DNA of 64,000 nt from Hydrangea macrophylla (Eukaryota; Streptophyta; Magnoliopsida; Cornales; Hydrangeaceae), in assembly GCA_033977485.1 (NCBI GenBank), contig CM066994.1, forward strand, positions 84,568,871-84,632,870, in the 5' to 3' direction. This document shows, piece after piece, positions 32,110-45,179 of this stretch. Below the pieces are notes generated by a model that searched no databases, was not told where the DNA came from, and saw only the letters and a program-made list of their open reading frames with translations. Numbering within the stretch: the first letter of the stretch is position 1; each line of letters starts with the position of its first letter. Made by a program: the position numbers and the translations under genes.

Positions 32110-34510
32110 TGTCATGCCTCGAAGTTGCCAAAATAGGAAAATTTTAAAAAAAATTCTCTTTTGGGTCCGTAGGTCAGTGGCAATTTGAATAAGTCATGAT
32201 TGTGCACAACAAAACAGAATCGATAAACAAATAAACAAGCAGCATTAACAAGAGTGGTGGTCTAGGCATACTTAGTATAAAGCATAAACAGCAGAGTCAT
32301 AAATCTCATTATTACAAACCCACAGGAAAGGAAGAGAAAGAGAATAATATCCTGGGCATGAAGCCCTACATCATAATGATAATTTTGGCATCGTAGTGCC
32401 TCTACAGAACAAAAGATAAGTAAACTAAGAGTCTTCCACTCTCGCCAGCTAGCTCGCATAGCCATAGCCTTCCTCGGCATCCTCCGGTTTTGGATAGTCT
32501 GCCTCCACAAGGTCTCGACGTTTGATTATCCAGGACATAAAACTCGTCAGCTTGCATACAAGCTGAGTGAGTAAACCCGCTGCACTGAACAGGCTCAGTT
32601 GAAGTAAAACATTCCCTTTTATACTTTTTTTGAAAACATTATAGTTAAGCCTTGTTTAATCTTATACTCATCGTAATATGTAAGTTAGGAAATATCCCCT
32701 GACTGACTCAAACTTTGGAAACACAACTGACATCAACTGAATGATACTTTGGACAATCTGTCCAATCTATACCGACTCAACACTTCACTTTGAACCACAG
32801 GTTCAATCTCTACAACTCGGATTACTTTGGATCATTGATCCAATCTTTGGACTATATGCCCAATCTTTCTCCAACTTGACTCTTTGCATGCATCCAGCTC
32901 AAGTGATGTTGGCCTGAATATCGTCGTCTTATAGTCGTTATGTTACCCTCTTATCATCGTTACCTTATGGCCTTCTCTTGATATCGTTGCCTTACGGCCT
33001 ATGGTAACACCATCTTATTTATTCAGCCGTGGTTAACTTATTATCGTCACCTTATAGCCTTATATTGACATCGTCACCTTACGGCCTATTAACCATCTCA
33101 TAACTAATCACAATAGTACTAGCAAGATACTACCACATGTTCCACTATGGCATTCACGATAACTGAATCGATCATACACAAATACTCTTGCCAGCGTCGC
33201 CTATATGGCCACGGTGACATCTCGATGACATCACGTAACTCATTACTCTATCTCAAAGGAGATAAGAACTAGACCGACAAACATGATCGCCTCATTCACA
33301 TTCTTGTTATTGTAACTTATGCGTCAGCAACTAATGTGCGCAGTACAAGTCATTAATGCGCATTATTCACAAATTTTCCTACTTAATGCGCAGTAAGTCT
33401 CATGATATTCTTGGAGTTTACGTATCTCGCACGTATACACATGCTAGATTCATCCTTTACTTAGTATAGAAAACATGATCATTTTGAAATTAGTAAGCTC
33501 GAGCGCTCTCCTTTGTAAATTACAAGATTCCTTCCTCTTTCATTATATAAGTTGTACATTTAGAAAGTAAGACACAATTAGCATAAAGTACAGCTTCCTT
33601 CAATCACATCTAAGCATGATCAGCAAGTATATCTCAAGGTACAACTAACACAGCATACAATACAACCTACATATTATGGATCAACATAAAACTATCATGC
33701 AATAATTCATTCTTTCAAGTACTACTGAACTCGAGCGCTCAGGCTTAGCCCATTCAGTATGCTCGGGCGCTCGCGTTTGACAGATTCTGAACAGTGACAG
33801 TTTTAGCAGTATTGTTATAAGCTTAACAACTTCAATGCAAGTTACATGCAAGGTCATAGATAATTTAAATAACTTATGAAAAACATATATTAGAGTGAGT
33901 AAGTGTACTCACAAAGATCTAGATGTACTAGATGATGCTAGATGATGAAATATATGAGGAATTGCGCTATAATCTTCAAGAACTACATATGCAAACCCAA
34001 ATGATGGTTTGATCAACTTGCTTCACCTTGATTCTCAACTCCAGAACCTCTGTGCATGAAATATGAGTGTGTATGTGTCCAAGAGAGTGTGTGGATTATG
34101 AAATGGAAGCCATGCAAGGCATGAACAATATGTATGTTTGTATAGAAGGTATATAACTCCCAAGGATCCCTCTCTCTTAAGCTCCCTGTATAAACAGATT
34201 TTTGAAAATGTTTTAAATGATAGGAGGGTTTGGTATTTATAGACTTTTGAGACCCCAGGGGCAAAATAGTCATTACACATTTTTAGCTCAAGCGTTCACA
34301 CTTCTCGAGCGCTCTGACGCCTCGAGCACTCGAGGCTCCAGCAACACATAACCTTCTATAGTTTTAAGGGTTCAAAGGTTAAGGAATAAACATCCATTAG
34401 ATCTAATCATCAAAGTTAATCCATATGCAATCATAACTATCATATAGGAATACAAAAATACGGGAATACATTCATATATAGATAAATACAGGTAAATGAC
34501 CGATGTTACA
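32110..34510 (-). repeat. chromovirus-type LTR family C, inverted copy
   Basis: The reverse complement starts TGTAACATCGGTCATTTACC and ends GGCATGACA, matching 27604-30060 along its length, including TATA box, palindrome clusters and internal 22-bp repeats. No 5-bp duplication matches at its ends (GGTCA left, TCTCT right). No primer site lies on its left. It is therefore a truncated 3' LTR or an old solo LTR. Confidence 0.85.
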
Positions 34511-37300
34511 TCTCTTAAAACCATGGGAAGCACACCATGAAATATACTAGAAGCCCAAGAATTTTGGGAGAATCCACCTAGAATTTATACACATGAAGTG
34601 AGTTGTGCTTGTCTTTTCTTGAATAGAAAATGAAATATTACATTTGTTTTCTTGAAATATTAAAAATAAGTAGTCCTTTAGATGATTTAAGCTAGAATAT
34701 GACTTGACGTCACCCTTGACTTGGAGCTTGAAGAACACTTGAAGGAGGAAGAACTTTCTTCCAACATCTTTGCATTTTTTAGAGATATTCAAGAGGTAAA
34801 CTCCAAAACTACCTCTTTAATCTACTAGTTTTGTATATATGTATTTCTAGATCTTGGATCTTTTCTTTCTTATTTTTGTTTTGTTTACACTTTCGCTTTG
34901 ATTTCTCACACAACTTGCACAAATAACCAAGTTCTAGTTGATTATTTCGATAAAAGATGGATTAGAGGTGCTATTTTCATATTTTCCTTAACTTTAAAGA
35001 TGATTGGTGTTCTTGAGTTTTATTTCCTCTTTTAGTAAAGAACACATGTGCACACACTTGAACAACCATCATTCTTTGCCTTTTGCTTTGAGTCCTGATG
35101 AAGATGTATATTTCCTTCTATGACTCTATATAAGTATATGTACTTCTATTTCCTCTTTTGGGCATACCAAGATGATAATTGTAAGTCCTTTAACCAACTA
35201 GCTTGGTGTTCTTTACAAAGAAAGGCATATTTGATTGGAAGTCATCTTAAAATTCTTCATTCTTGATTTTGATATTTCTAAAGGACTTCTTACCTCACTA
35301 AAAGTTTTTTTGCCAAACGATAAAATAAATGAACTAAGAATTGTTCATTAAAGAAAATTTGACTCTATCCATGGGTTTAAAACTCATTATCACCCTTGAG
35401 GCTTGACTTCAAAATTCATGAATGAATAAAGATGAAATCACCTTCATCCAGTTTGCTTTGATGAACCTCACTTTTGCCCAAAAAATTATCGGAAAGACAG
35501 TTGATATACTTGGACATGACTTATTTATGGTTAAAGTTTGGAAGAAGGCTAGATGATGTGATTGACATTCTTTTTGGAAGTAATTCTTAGCTTGATAAGT
35601 GTACACTGGCACAAAGACACTGGCACAAAGTCAAGATAATCAAGCTAAGGATATCTTTAGAAAGAATGAAGAAAGAAAGACTATCCTAAAATCTTCCAAA
35701 TCTCTATTGCACATGAATTATACGTACAAGATGATCGTACTTTGTTTTCTCAATAATGAAAACTAAAACATGGCCTAGAAATAATTTTAGGATAATTGGA
35801 GGAAAGATCAAAAGCTTGAAAGAACATGTTCGAGAGATTTTACTTGCCAACTTTGCATATTTTTCATTTATCACATGATATCAAAATTTTATAATAACAG
35901 AGTCTGATTTAACTATGTTTTCGGAGACCTTAAGTTCAATCTAGGCTTATGGAAGTATTTTTCCTATAAACTTCAATGAAATAGCTTTCTTTTGGCATTA
36001 AATAGAACTGCATAGGTGCTTTGAAAATTAGGTTATGATTTTTGCAAGATTAGTCGACGAGTCTGGGCAGAAATCATTTATATTAATATTCTAGAACAGT
36101 GAAGTATGTTTCAAATCAGTTTTCAAATCAATCGACGAGTCTGGGCAGAAATCATTTATATTAATATCCTAGGTCAATCTGAGTTTATGAAAGTATTTTT
36201 TCCATGATCTTCAATTAAATACTTTCTTTTCACATAAAATAGATCTTCATAGGTGTTTTGTGAATTTAGTTATGATTTTTGAAAGATCAGTCGACGAGTC
36301 TGGATAGAGACTTTTAAAATGAATAGAACTCACAAATCACTCATGCAAATGGGATTTCCACTTTTTGGAAAAGCTTCCTAACTCATTGAACTTATGATCT
36401 AGAAAAGGAATTAAATTAAAACTCTGTTTAGGCCTACTTTTGGAGTGATTTTAGTAAGGTCTTCAATTTTGGAATTTTGATTGATGACCATCTTTCTTCT
36501 TTATCATGCATTTTACTTGCATGCTTGGATTTTCCTTTGGAATGCTTGGTTGTTTTGTGGTATTTTGATGCAGAGATTCGAACGACTGAGATTTAACTCC
36601 TTGGATCGATCTTGCCTCTTCCGCGTGTGACTTAGTGTCCATGTGTCATGTACATCCTTCTATCCTTTCTTTAGAGATTTTGCTAGGTTTACAACATTTT
36701 TCATCAACGACACAAATCTTTGGGATAGTCTCCGTTATATGCTTATTTGTTAGAGACAAATTATCTAGAATTGTTGCATGTTGTATAGCATGTTTACCTT
36801 TGATTTCCAATGCAACTCCACATGAGTCACCCCAATGTAAGTTCTCTTGTTCCCTTTGCATTCCATTCATGTTTCTTTTCTTTGCATTTTATCCCGAGCG
36901 GGATCGGCCCACTGTGAACATTTCTATCCTTTTTTCTCTAGCTTTTTTCTAGCATCGCGTATATCCACTTGCTATTTGAACTTAATCTCTTAATTGATTT
37001 TGCCTAAATGCTCTTTATACCATGTAAATATTATGTAGTATGATTGAGAAAAGAACACTAGTCATGAGTTAAGAACAAAGATACTAGTAAGGCCTACCAT
37101 AAGGTAGGGCGAGGAGGGGGTGCTTTAGCCCAAGTATATCGCTCCTACCTCTTTCGTACCAAGACCACCAACTGGCAATGAAGAATGAGTACCCTTCCAC
37201 TTTGAGCAAGTCAATTTACATATCCGAATACAATAAAAATCATGTGGCGACTCTAGTCAAGTGGATTAAAATTAGTAAGGCCTAGGTCTCCGTATGTAGC
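34511..37300 (+). repeat. decayed plus-strand Tat-like LTR remnant
   Basis: Non-coding. The segment 34715-34900 (ggagcttgaagaacacttga, then agatattcaagagg) resembles the post-TATA region of the Tat-like LTR read on its coding strand. The segment 37080-37260 (ggggtgctttagccc, cctctttcgtacc, gtggcgactct) resembles its U5. It may be the rest of the LTR that starts at 27583. Low confidence in boundaries. Confidence 0.35.
35880..36310. repeat. two to three copies of a ~180-bp repeat
   Basis: The phrase cgacgagtctgggcagaaat recurs at about 36055, 36123 and (diverged) 36292. The following segment with gaagtatttttcc...cttcaa(t)gaaata recurs at about 35953 and 36190. Confidence 0.65.
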
Positions 37301-38258
37301 CTTGGATCTGTCCCAAGACATAATTGAGATGGACAAGACTTGCGACCTACACCGTCCACCCTCTGGCAGAGCTCTACTAGCACCGAGGAATCCTAACTCT
37401 AAAACGTATACTATTCCTAAGAACTTTCTATGAGTTCATAGGAATCCTCCAATGGGATTTCCTTGGACTTTCTAGTCCTTAGCATTTTCAGGTGTTTTGT
37501 TGGGGAAGGAGAATCCCCTTTTATAGTTTGAGATTTGGGAAAAGTTCATAGCCAAGCGATGTGGGATAGAAAAAACACATTTTTTACGATTTTGAGCATT
37601 TGCACATGGATTAAGGTCAAATCAAGGGTCCAGAATGCATATGGGATATCTGAGAGTTGTAGTGTCACTCAAAATGGCGGGGCGGCATTCAATTAAAATA
37701 TTTGTGTTTTCTCCCCCTTCTTTTCTGAACTTCATTCTTTCACCTTGGTTATCCTTTTTGGTCATGTGATATACCATTGGAAAGGTATGGAAGTCTAGTT
37801 TAAGATGTTTTTGATTTCATTCAAAAATAATTTGTGGATTATAAGTTATGGTCAAAATGGTGAGGCTGACTCCAAGGAGGCTGTGAGGTATAAAAAGGCT
37901 GAGAATTCTCCTAAGCGATTTTTAGCCAACGTGAGGGCTTGGAGCATCAAATTAAGCTATTTTAGGAATATTTTATTAAGGGGGTTCTCAGGATCTCACC
38001 CCGAGGTTCGGATTTTGCTCGATAAAAGGCAATTTTTTTCATTTCATGTGAAACGGCTATCCTATGTTGGATTTTTTTTTTCTAAATTGCATTTCTAACA
38101 TATTTAAGTCTTCCTAGAGGTTATTCTAACATATCTCAGAAACCATGGTGCTTCACAGAGTTCTGCTTCATAACCAATAAGTCTGAATCCAGTCATCAGG
38201 TTGTTCTTGAGGTAGGGTTCCTTCTGTCGAACGGACGAACCAAAATAGGGTGTCTACA
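37301..38258 (-). repeat. 5' portion of a third Tat-like LTR, minus orientation
   Basis: The right end reads ccaaaatagggtgtctaca on the plus strand, so the minus strand begins TGTAGACACCCTATTTTGG as in the other Tat-like LTRs. A TATA-like ctataaaagggg (minus) lies at 37524-37535, about 725 nt inside. A reduced ggcggggcggcattc motif is near 37678. Confidence 0.5.
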
Positions 38259-39298
38259 GGGTCCATGTTAATGACACATTCCTTCCATGCATATCTAATC
38301 ATATTTTGTTTAGATTGAAACTCACTTCCCAAAGATGCACTTTCCAATATTCATAGTAATGGTCAATCTGGTATGAAATTCTAGCTATCCCATTCTCGTA
38401 ACATAATGGTCAGGCTTGTACGAAAGCCCAACTATCCTATTCTCCAAAATAAACCTTAGTATGATGTACTGGTCGTTACTAATCACAACAAACCCTAGAA
38501 TCAGCATACGAGCCGTAACATATCAACAACGAGCCTTGGTATCAGAATATCGGCCATTACACATCTCAATCATCATTTCTCTTTCCACAATCATGGCTAT
38601 TACTTGCCACAACAGATCATGATCCACACAAGAAGTCTCAACCCAACATAACTCACAATCTCCACGATCACTTGCACCCATACCATTATGAATAGACAAA
38701 CAGATATGCATGTTGGCTTCTCAGTGCGGATGTCCTTATATCAAAGATTTACTTATTCCACGAAATTAGGTTCATTTTTCCAAACGTATATCTTATTAGC
38801 ATGTTGAAGGCTCATTCTGGCATAATAGAGTAACAGTATGAAGCTATGGCAGACATGTGATAGTGCATTATAACTTAACATGAATTATCAACAATCTGTA
38901 AGTCACTATTGATTGAAAACATCAACAATCGATTGGGAAAAAACCAAGTGACAGTTGATTGGGGAAAAACAAAATTGATTGGTCTACAAAAGGTGGTAAT
39001 CGATTGAAAAATGTACCAATCGATTAGGACATGATCCAATTGATTAGAAAAAGAGCCAATCGATTGGGACATTGTCTTCTCCACAAGAACGTGATGGAAA
39101 TGTCTAGAACTCAAACCATATGTTAGAAGTCCCATTTCTATACACAAAAACTCATAAAAACATTGAATTAAGCTACTAAGTGAGTTTAGGAGCTCACAAG
39201 TGTGTGTAGGTGTGCTGATGTACTTGAGAAGCTTGGAAGTTTGAACTTCAATGGTAAAAATCCTCTTCCTCTCTCTTTTTCTTCCCTCCCTTCTTCTT

Positions 39299-39329
<31 letters not shown>

Positions 39330-39414
39330 TTCTTCTTCATCTTCTTTTTTTCACTCTCTATCTTTTTCGTTTCTCCTCTACTTCTTTTCATTTTTCCCTT
39401 TCTATTTCTTTCTT
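38259..39414. other. unassigned repetitive DNA with CAATCGATTG motifs
   Basis: No coding region. Seven or so caatcgattg/aatcgattgg motifs lie in 38905-39065. A CTT-repeat microsatellite lies at 39291-39344 in pyrimidine-rich DNA continuing to 39414; serine- and lysine-rich open frames there are artefacts. Confidence 0.5.
39291..39344. repeat. CTT microsatellite
   Basis: About 17 near-perfect ttc/ctt units with one interruption (ttcttattcttc). Confidence 0.9.
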
Positions 39415-39585
39415 TGAGATCTCGTCCCACATCGGATAAATGTAAAAAGTTAGTCTATTATATGTAGTACTAAGGGGGCTACTATTAACAACTTGGGCTT
39501 AAGCATTTTAAGTGCCAATGTGGCGGGCCCGTTAAGTTGTTGGGCTAGTGGACCATTTAGGGCATTATAGATGCTATCAGAGCCA
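39415..39585 (+). repeat. short LTR-like segment with initiator-Met-like primer site
   Basis: gatctcgtcccacatcggat, then acaacttgggcttaagcatt, gttgttgggctagtggacc and tgctatcagagcca (39572-39585), close to the TGGTATCAGAGCCA primer site. A second copy without the primer site lies at 61059-61211 and ends gggccgttaca. Confidence 0.55.
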
Positions 39586-39680
39586 ACCCTGGTCCCGTAA
39601 GGGCGCCATGGCCAGTGTGGCAAAGGAGTAGAGGCTCCAAAGATGAGAATTCTATATTTGATGCACCGGTCCTGACAGAT

Positions 39681-40653
39681 CACGTGCGAAAAATTCCCTT
39701 TCCTCCCCCAGTTGTCGATGAGCCATCACATTTTTCAAAGAAAGGGTCGAAAATTAAGGATATACTCGAGGTGTTTAAATAAGTGAAAATAAATATTCCA
39801 TTTCTTGAAGCTATTAAACAAATTCCGCTTATGCTAAATGTCTTAAAGACCTATATGCTCAAAAGCGCAAGTTGCGCAGTAATATTCTAAAAAATGTCTT
39901 CCTCACCAAAAAAGTAAGTTCGATTATCCAACACGCTTCTCCAAAATATAAGGATCCCGAAACACCAACGATTTCATGTATCAAAGGTGACACTGTCATT
40001 CATCGGGCTCTCCTTGACTTAGGTACGAGTGCGAATCTGCTACCATAAACGGTTTATAAACAATTAGGATTAGGTAAACTTAAACCCATGGCCGCTACCA
40101 TACAATTAGTAGATCGTTCCATTAAAATCCCTAAAGGGGTCATCGAAGATGTCTTAGTAAAAGTTGATAAATGTTACTATCCCATTGGTTTCACGGTCCT
40201 TGACACCGAACATATGCTAGATGTTAGGAGACACACTCTTGTCATTCTTGGTCATCCGTTCTTAGCCACAGCCAACACTCATGTAAATTGTCGAACGGGG
40301 TAATAAAAGTGTCATTTAGGAATATGAACCTTAAATTAAATGTATTTAACTTTGTTGATCAACCTCCCAATGATGATGATTACCCATGTGTGGCGGAGAG
40401 TGAGGTTAGACAAGCTAATGGGCCCAATAACGTAATAAACATGAGTAAGGGGAAGGATGTAATGCACAATGAATAGAAAAACCCTAATAACCCAGATCCT
40501 AATGATAAATTTACTCAAAAGGTGAAGAATCAATTTGAACATGAACATGAGGAAACAATGAACGAATTAACTCATAAAGATATCAATTATGTTTTCAGTT
40601 GTGGTCTTTCTCCTATTAATTGGGGCACAAAGTCCGAGTCTCAGCCACCATAA
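39681..40653 (+). pseudogene. second copy of the Athila-like Gag-protease, C-terminal part
   Basis: Aligns with the last third of the ORF at 4946-7648: VRKIPFPPPVVDEPSHF, KIKDILEVFK, KINIPFLEAIKQIP, CIKGDTVIHRALLDLGTSAN, QLGLGKLKPMAATIQLVDRS and VILGHPFLATANTHVNCRTG. In-frame stops at 39780-39782 and near 40045, a one-base loss near 39826 and a frame change near 40300 make it a pseudogene. At the position of the nonsense codon in the complete element it has CAA (Gln), the ancestral state. It ends TKSESQPP-stop at 40651-40653, matching the end of the complete copy. Confidence 0.9.
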
Positions 40654-41609
40654 GTCTTGAGCATAACACTGTCTAACTGAAGACGTAACAGATAACGCTT
40701 CTTGGGACCCAAGCTTTAATTATTTTGTTCTCTCATTTTTGTACACTTTTTGGCTGTTTTGAGTCAGATTTTTTGAGTTCTGGACATGTTTAGGGGCCAT
40801 AGTCTGTTCATTTTGAATCCATTTAACTTTCTAAAAGACAACAGAGAAAAATGGGCTACTAGAGCACGCGACGTGCTCGCGCGAGTTTTGGACTTAGAAA
40901 ATTTTTAAGGTTTTTTAATAAAACAAGCCTCAGTATTTCCTCATGCAAGGAATCGCGTGTGCAAGAGGTCGCTCGCGCGACCCGCGCGCGCGAAGGAGGG
41001 ATTTTTGTCTTTTTCTCTTTTGTTCTCTTCTTCTAACTCCCAACCCTTATGTGTTTTTCTCCTTTTTGTTTGCTCTCTTAGGCCCCTTTAGATCGAGTCC
41101 TTTGTTGTTTTGATAGTTCGGTTTATGTTTGTTCTTTTTTATTTTCGTTGAGTCTTTCGATTTTTGTTTAGTTTCTGAACAAGTATGCCATGATCTGCAT
41201 TACATATATATATTCCTATTAGCTATCGTTGTTCTTTTATTTTTTATTTTCTTCTATCGAGTATTGACAAGTGAATTAGTGGCTCTATTTGGAGCAATTG
41301 GACTTTATCGCCATATTCATATACGTTCACCTGGTTTGTGATTGTTGAGATCTATCGTTCCTTCCTTGCATACTCTCCTTTTTATCATTTTATTGTTTCA
41401 TTGAGGACAATGAAAGGTTTAGTTTTGGGGATATGCACTCACATGCACATTATTATGTATCGATTATTGAAATTTTTTTCAATACTTGTGCTTAAATAAA
41501 CAATGTTACTGAAGTTTTTCCAATCTCGAATTGATACTTCTTGTTAGGTAACTTGGATTGTCATAGAATGGAAAACATGAGAAGATGTGGTTAAACATTT
41601 GCTGAAGTC
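40654..41609 (+). other. 3' UTR remnant of the second Gag-protease element
   Basis: It begins with the post-stop hairpin (40694-40716), then CG-rich clusters at 40862-40882 and 40955-40995 (cgcgacgtgctcgcgcgag, tcgctcgcgcgacccgcg). Next comes tcattgaggacaatgaaagg...ttttgggga at 41398-41435, all shared with the complete element. It stops where copia leader sequence begins near 41610. Confidence 0.75.
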
Positions 41610-42944
41610 ATAAACTGTTAATGGAAGATCGTGGGAGTTATAATAATAAGTTCATCTCCCACTAGATTTAATAGTAAAGGATTTTACTTTCGAAAAAAAA
41701 AATGTTTCTACACATTACCCATAAGCATCCAATGTTTATTAATGTGCTGAAAGCAGTTTTTGATTTTTATTTTAGAAAGCTTGTTTTACGTGCATGCAAG
41801 TAGTAACAATGTGTAAAACGCCAATCACAAACCAAGCACATAAAACAAAAAACTAAAATGAAATAAAATAAAAACATCCAAACGATGCCTCTATCTCCCA
41901 TGGCTCTATCTCCATAGAACCTCCTTCTTGGTTTGATCGCATCCGGCTCCATTTTCATGGACAATGGCTTCATGCTCCATCTTCATAGATTTTCTTATAC
42001 TATTACATTGGTCATATGCTTCTTTCGAAGCTTGCAATTTAGCTAGAAATAGAAAATACAGCAATAAAATGAAAGGCTAGGGAAACCAGTGTGACTTTCC
42101 TTTTCGTAGGATTGAAGTCGTAACGCTCTTTACACATGCCTTAAATCAAACCAAAATAAAGTACACACCAATATCAAATATTTAAATACAAAATTTAAAA
42201 CCAGAAGTTGGTGCCATGGGAGATAGCAGACTAGTCTTGCTACAAAAGGGTTAGTTGCACACACAACCACGCATATATAATAGAATATATGTCTATTGGA
42301 ACCCTTAATTGATTCGCAAATTCCATAAACTCTTTATGGAAGAATTAAAACATAAACATAGCATTAGTGGTTCTCTATCACACTCAATCAATCGACACGG
42401 TTTGATCGATCGAACTTCGATCAATTGAACATAGTTTAATCGATTGAACTTTCAGTTTCACAGAATGATTTAAAATTTTACAGAATAGTATAAAAAATAA
42501 AGTATATAATTTTAAAACCTTTAAAACTGTGAAAAAATAGATTTGGACAAAGAATCAAGTTCGATCGATCGAAACAAGATCGATCGCTTAAACATTGCAC
42601 AATTTCAATTGATCGAAAAACATTCAATCGATCGAACCTGCCATGCATCCAATGCAATCACAAATTTGTTTCCTGATGTAAGACTGCAGCAGAAACAAAT
42701 TTGTGACGATGCAGTTTCAAAACTAGTATTAAAACTGATTTGCAATTCAAAACTCGGATTCCAAAATGCATCTGTACTTCCAAATAAGCGAGTCTCTGAT
42801 ACTAATTGTAGGAAAATAGGTTTAAAAAATTTATTTAAACGCACAGTAGAAAACAAAGTTTGAAACTTTTGTTTGTATGCCCGGATCTACTACTTATTAA
42901 CTCTATAGATGCGTACAAGTGAGGGACAAGAATTATACCTAATG
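41610..42944 (-). mobile_element. second copia copy: leader and start of LTR
   Basis: Homologous to 22440-23800 of the first copia: leader with caatcgatcgaa-type cluster (42380-42640), primer site remnant tagtatcagaga (minus, about 42791-42803), then LTR from 42807 (tgtaggaaaat). The LTR is interrupted at 42944 by the Tekay-like element and resumes at 55156. No gag or pol of this copy is present. Confidence 0.85.
42940..42944. repeat. target site duplication TAATG (left)
   Basis: TAATG before TGTAATACC is repeated at 55151-55155 after the LTR end GGCGTGACA. The joined flanks restore the copia LTR. Confidence 0.93.
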
Positions 42945-43654
42945 TGTAATACCTGTAATTTTCTTTTCTTTAATAATATTAGTTTTCAAATTTTTAGCAT
43001 TTGACTGTCTAACTTTATATTATTTTAATTACGTGACGATATTAATGTGTCATAGTGTTAGTAATTAGACTGTAAGCACCGCACCGGCTCGATCGTAATA
43101 AGACTTAAACTAGTTCCATACTTGTACCCGGACATTAGAAATAATACCTGGTTGCACGTAAATCGAGACTGACATGTATATCGAAGAACTTATGCACTCA
43201 ATCCGAGTAAAAAGCATGCAACCCAAACTGGACCCACCTGGCCGGCCACATGGCAGCCCCATGTGCCATTCTTTACACTTGTCATCTCCTCCCATGACAT
43301 GTGTCCACATATTGGACATGTGTCTTTGCATGAACTCATGCAATTGACACCTAGCCATGCCAATCTCCTATATATCATGCACATACACATAATTGAGACA
43401 CTTTTGTCTCTACAATCTGCACATAATTGAGAGAGAGAGAGAGAGAGAGATAGGATATGAGAGATACATGGAGATAGAGAAGAAGAATTAGGAGGAAGTC
43501 TTCAACATTGAAGTTGAGTTCAAGCTTCCTAAAGCTCAAAATCAACTTTCAAGCTAAATTTCAAGCTTTGGTGAGTATTCTAACTCACTTTAGAACCTAT
43601 ATAGTATGTAGTAAATGTTTAGTAAGTGTTTGATGCTGTATTTGAGGTTCTATG

Positions 43655-44545
43655 CAACATGCAAGTCAAATCTATAAATCTGAGAAACAGAAACCTCCAA
43701 CAGAATGTAGTTTAGTAAAATGAGTGTTTTAAGCAGCTCCAAAATCTGAATCAAGCTAGGTTTTTTTGTGGATAAAGCTAACTCATTTATCTAAAAATAA
43801 CTCTTCTCCAGCTCAGTTTAAAAATCACTTCTTCATAGGTAAAATGTACATATAATGCAGTACTTTAAATTTGAGAAACGGAAACCTCGAGCAGAATTTA
43901 GTTTAGTAAAATGAGTGTTCTAAGCAGCTTCGAAATCTGAATCAAGCTAGATTTTTTTGTGGATAAATCTAACTCATTTATCTACAAATAACTCTCCTAC
44001 AGCTTAGTCCGAAAATCAATTCTTCATAGGTGAAATGTACATACAACGCAGTACTTTAAATCTGAGAAACAGAAACCTCCAACAGAATGTAGTTTAGTAA
44101 AATGAGTGTTTTAAGTAGTCTGAAATCTGAATCAAGCTAGGTTTTTTTTTGGATAAATCTAACTCATTTACCTACAAATAACTCTTCTATAGCTCAGTCT
44201 AGAAATCACTCCTTCATTGGTGAAATGCATGTACACCGCAGTGTTTTGAATCTGGAAAACAGAAACTTTTAGCAAAACATAGTTTAGTAAAACAAACTTT
44301 TGGAGCAGCTCAAAAATAGGAATGAGGCTAGTTTTTTTGTGAAGAAAGCTAACTCATTTATATACAAATAACTTTTCTAAATCTTAGTCTAAAAAGCGCT
44401 CCTTCATAGGTAAAATGCACATTCAATGCAGTACTATAAATCTGGGACAGAGCAGTCCAAAAAAATAGAAATGTCTAAGTAAAATAAATATTTTGAGTAG
44501 CTCAAAAATATAACTGAAGCTAGATTTTTTTGTACATGAAGATAA
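43655..44545. repeat. ~190-bp tandem array inside the 5' LTR, 5 units
   Basis: The landmark gcagtactttaaatctgaga recurs at about 43660 (partial), 43857, 44048, 44238 and 44428. Each unit also holds aatgtagtttagtaaaatga and aactcatttatctacaaata. The last two units are diverged. Confidence 0.9.
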
Positions 44546-45179
44546 TCCAATTATATACAATGTTCTAGTTTTGAGTTTGATCTACAAAGCAATTTATCAT
44601 GCCCAAATAAATCATATCAATTCAGTCAACATAGTAAAATTAATTCCTGGCAGATTGTATAACTACTTATATGATGTGTTTATTGATGATGCTTGCTTTC
44701 TGGTACCTATGTGGCTATGGATAGCTTGTGCTATGGTAGTGCTATCGCGTAGATGAGTATGCTAAGGCTTTCATCTATATGGTTATTGATATCAAATCCA
44801 TGTTATAGATCTATGAGCTACATGCTATGTTTTTCCGTTGTCGCAAATTTAGTGTATTGAACATTAAAAGTTCATACCCAAGCTTTTAGTATGTTGTACG
44901 GCACGATTATTGTGTCGATAGTGATTGGGTAAGTTTTCATCGTAAGTATGTTATAACAAAATAGAATGACGGATGTATAACATAACTTTGAAAGTATAAA
45001 TGAAAGTAATTAACAAACTAAACTACGGAACGAGTGATGCGAATGCGGTCCAGGATACGTACAGACTAGTTGTACCTGATCAGGAGCAGCGTATGTCAAG
45101 GATAAGTGTTTGATAGGTAAACCAGGCCATGGGGGCCAGGAGGGTAAGAAAAGGGATCTGTTATTGAGTTGTAAAGTGG

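Noticed and set aside
32105..34515. Solo LTR call with target duplication for the inverted family C LTR
   Set aside because: The flanking 5-mers GGTCA and TCTCT do not match under any small shift I tried.
37245..37275. tggcgactctagtcaagtgg as a primer binding site
   Set aside because: Only the first ten bases fit the TGGCGACTC primer motif. The Tat-like LTR has gtggcgactca inside its own U5 (15232-15243, minus), so this is better read as LTR sequence.
39202..39439. Serine-rich and lysine-rich frames
   Set aside because: Products of the CTT microsatellite and pyrimidine-rich flank.
39660..39690. 5S rRNA-like motif (gatgcaccggtcctgacaga) suggesting a Cassandra TRIM
   Set aside because: Similarity is limited to about 20 bases with no further 5S promoter boxes.
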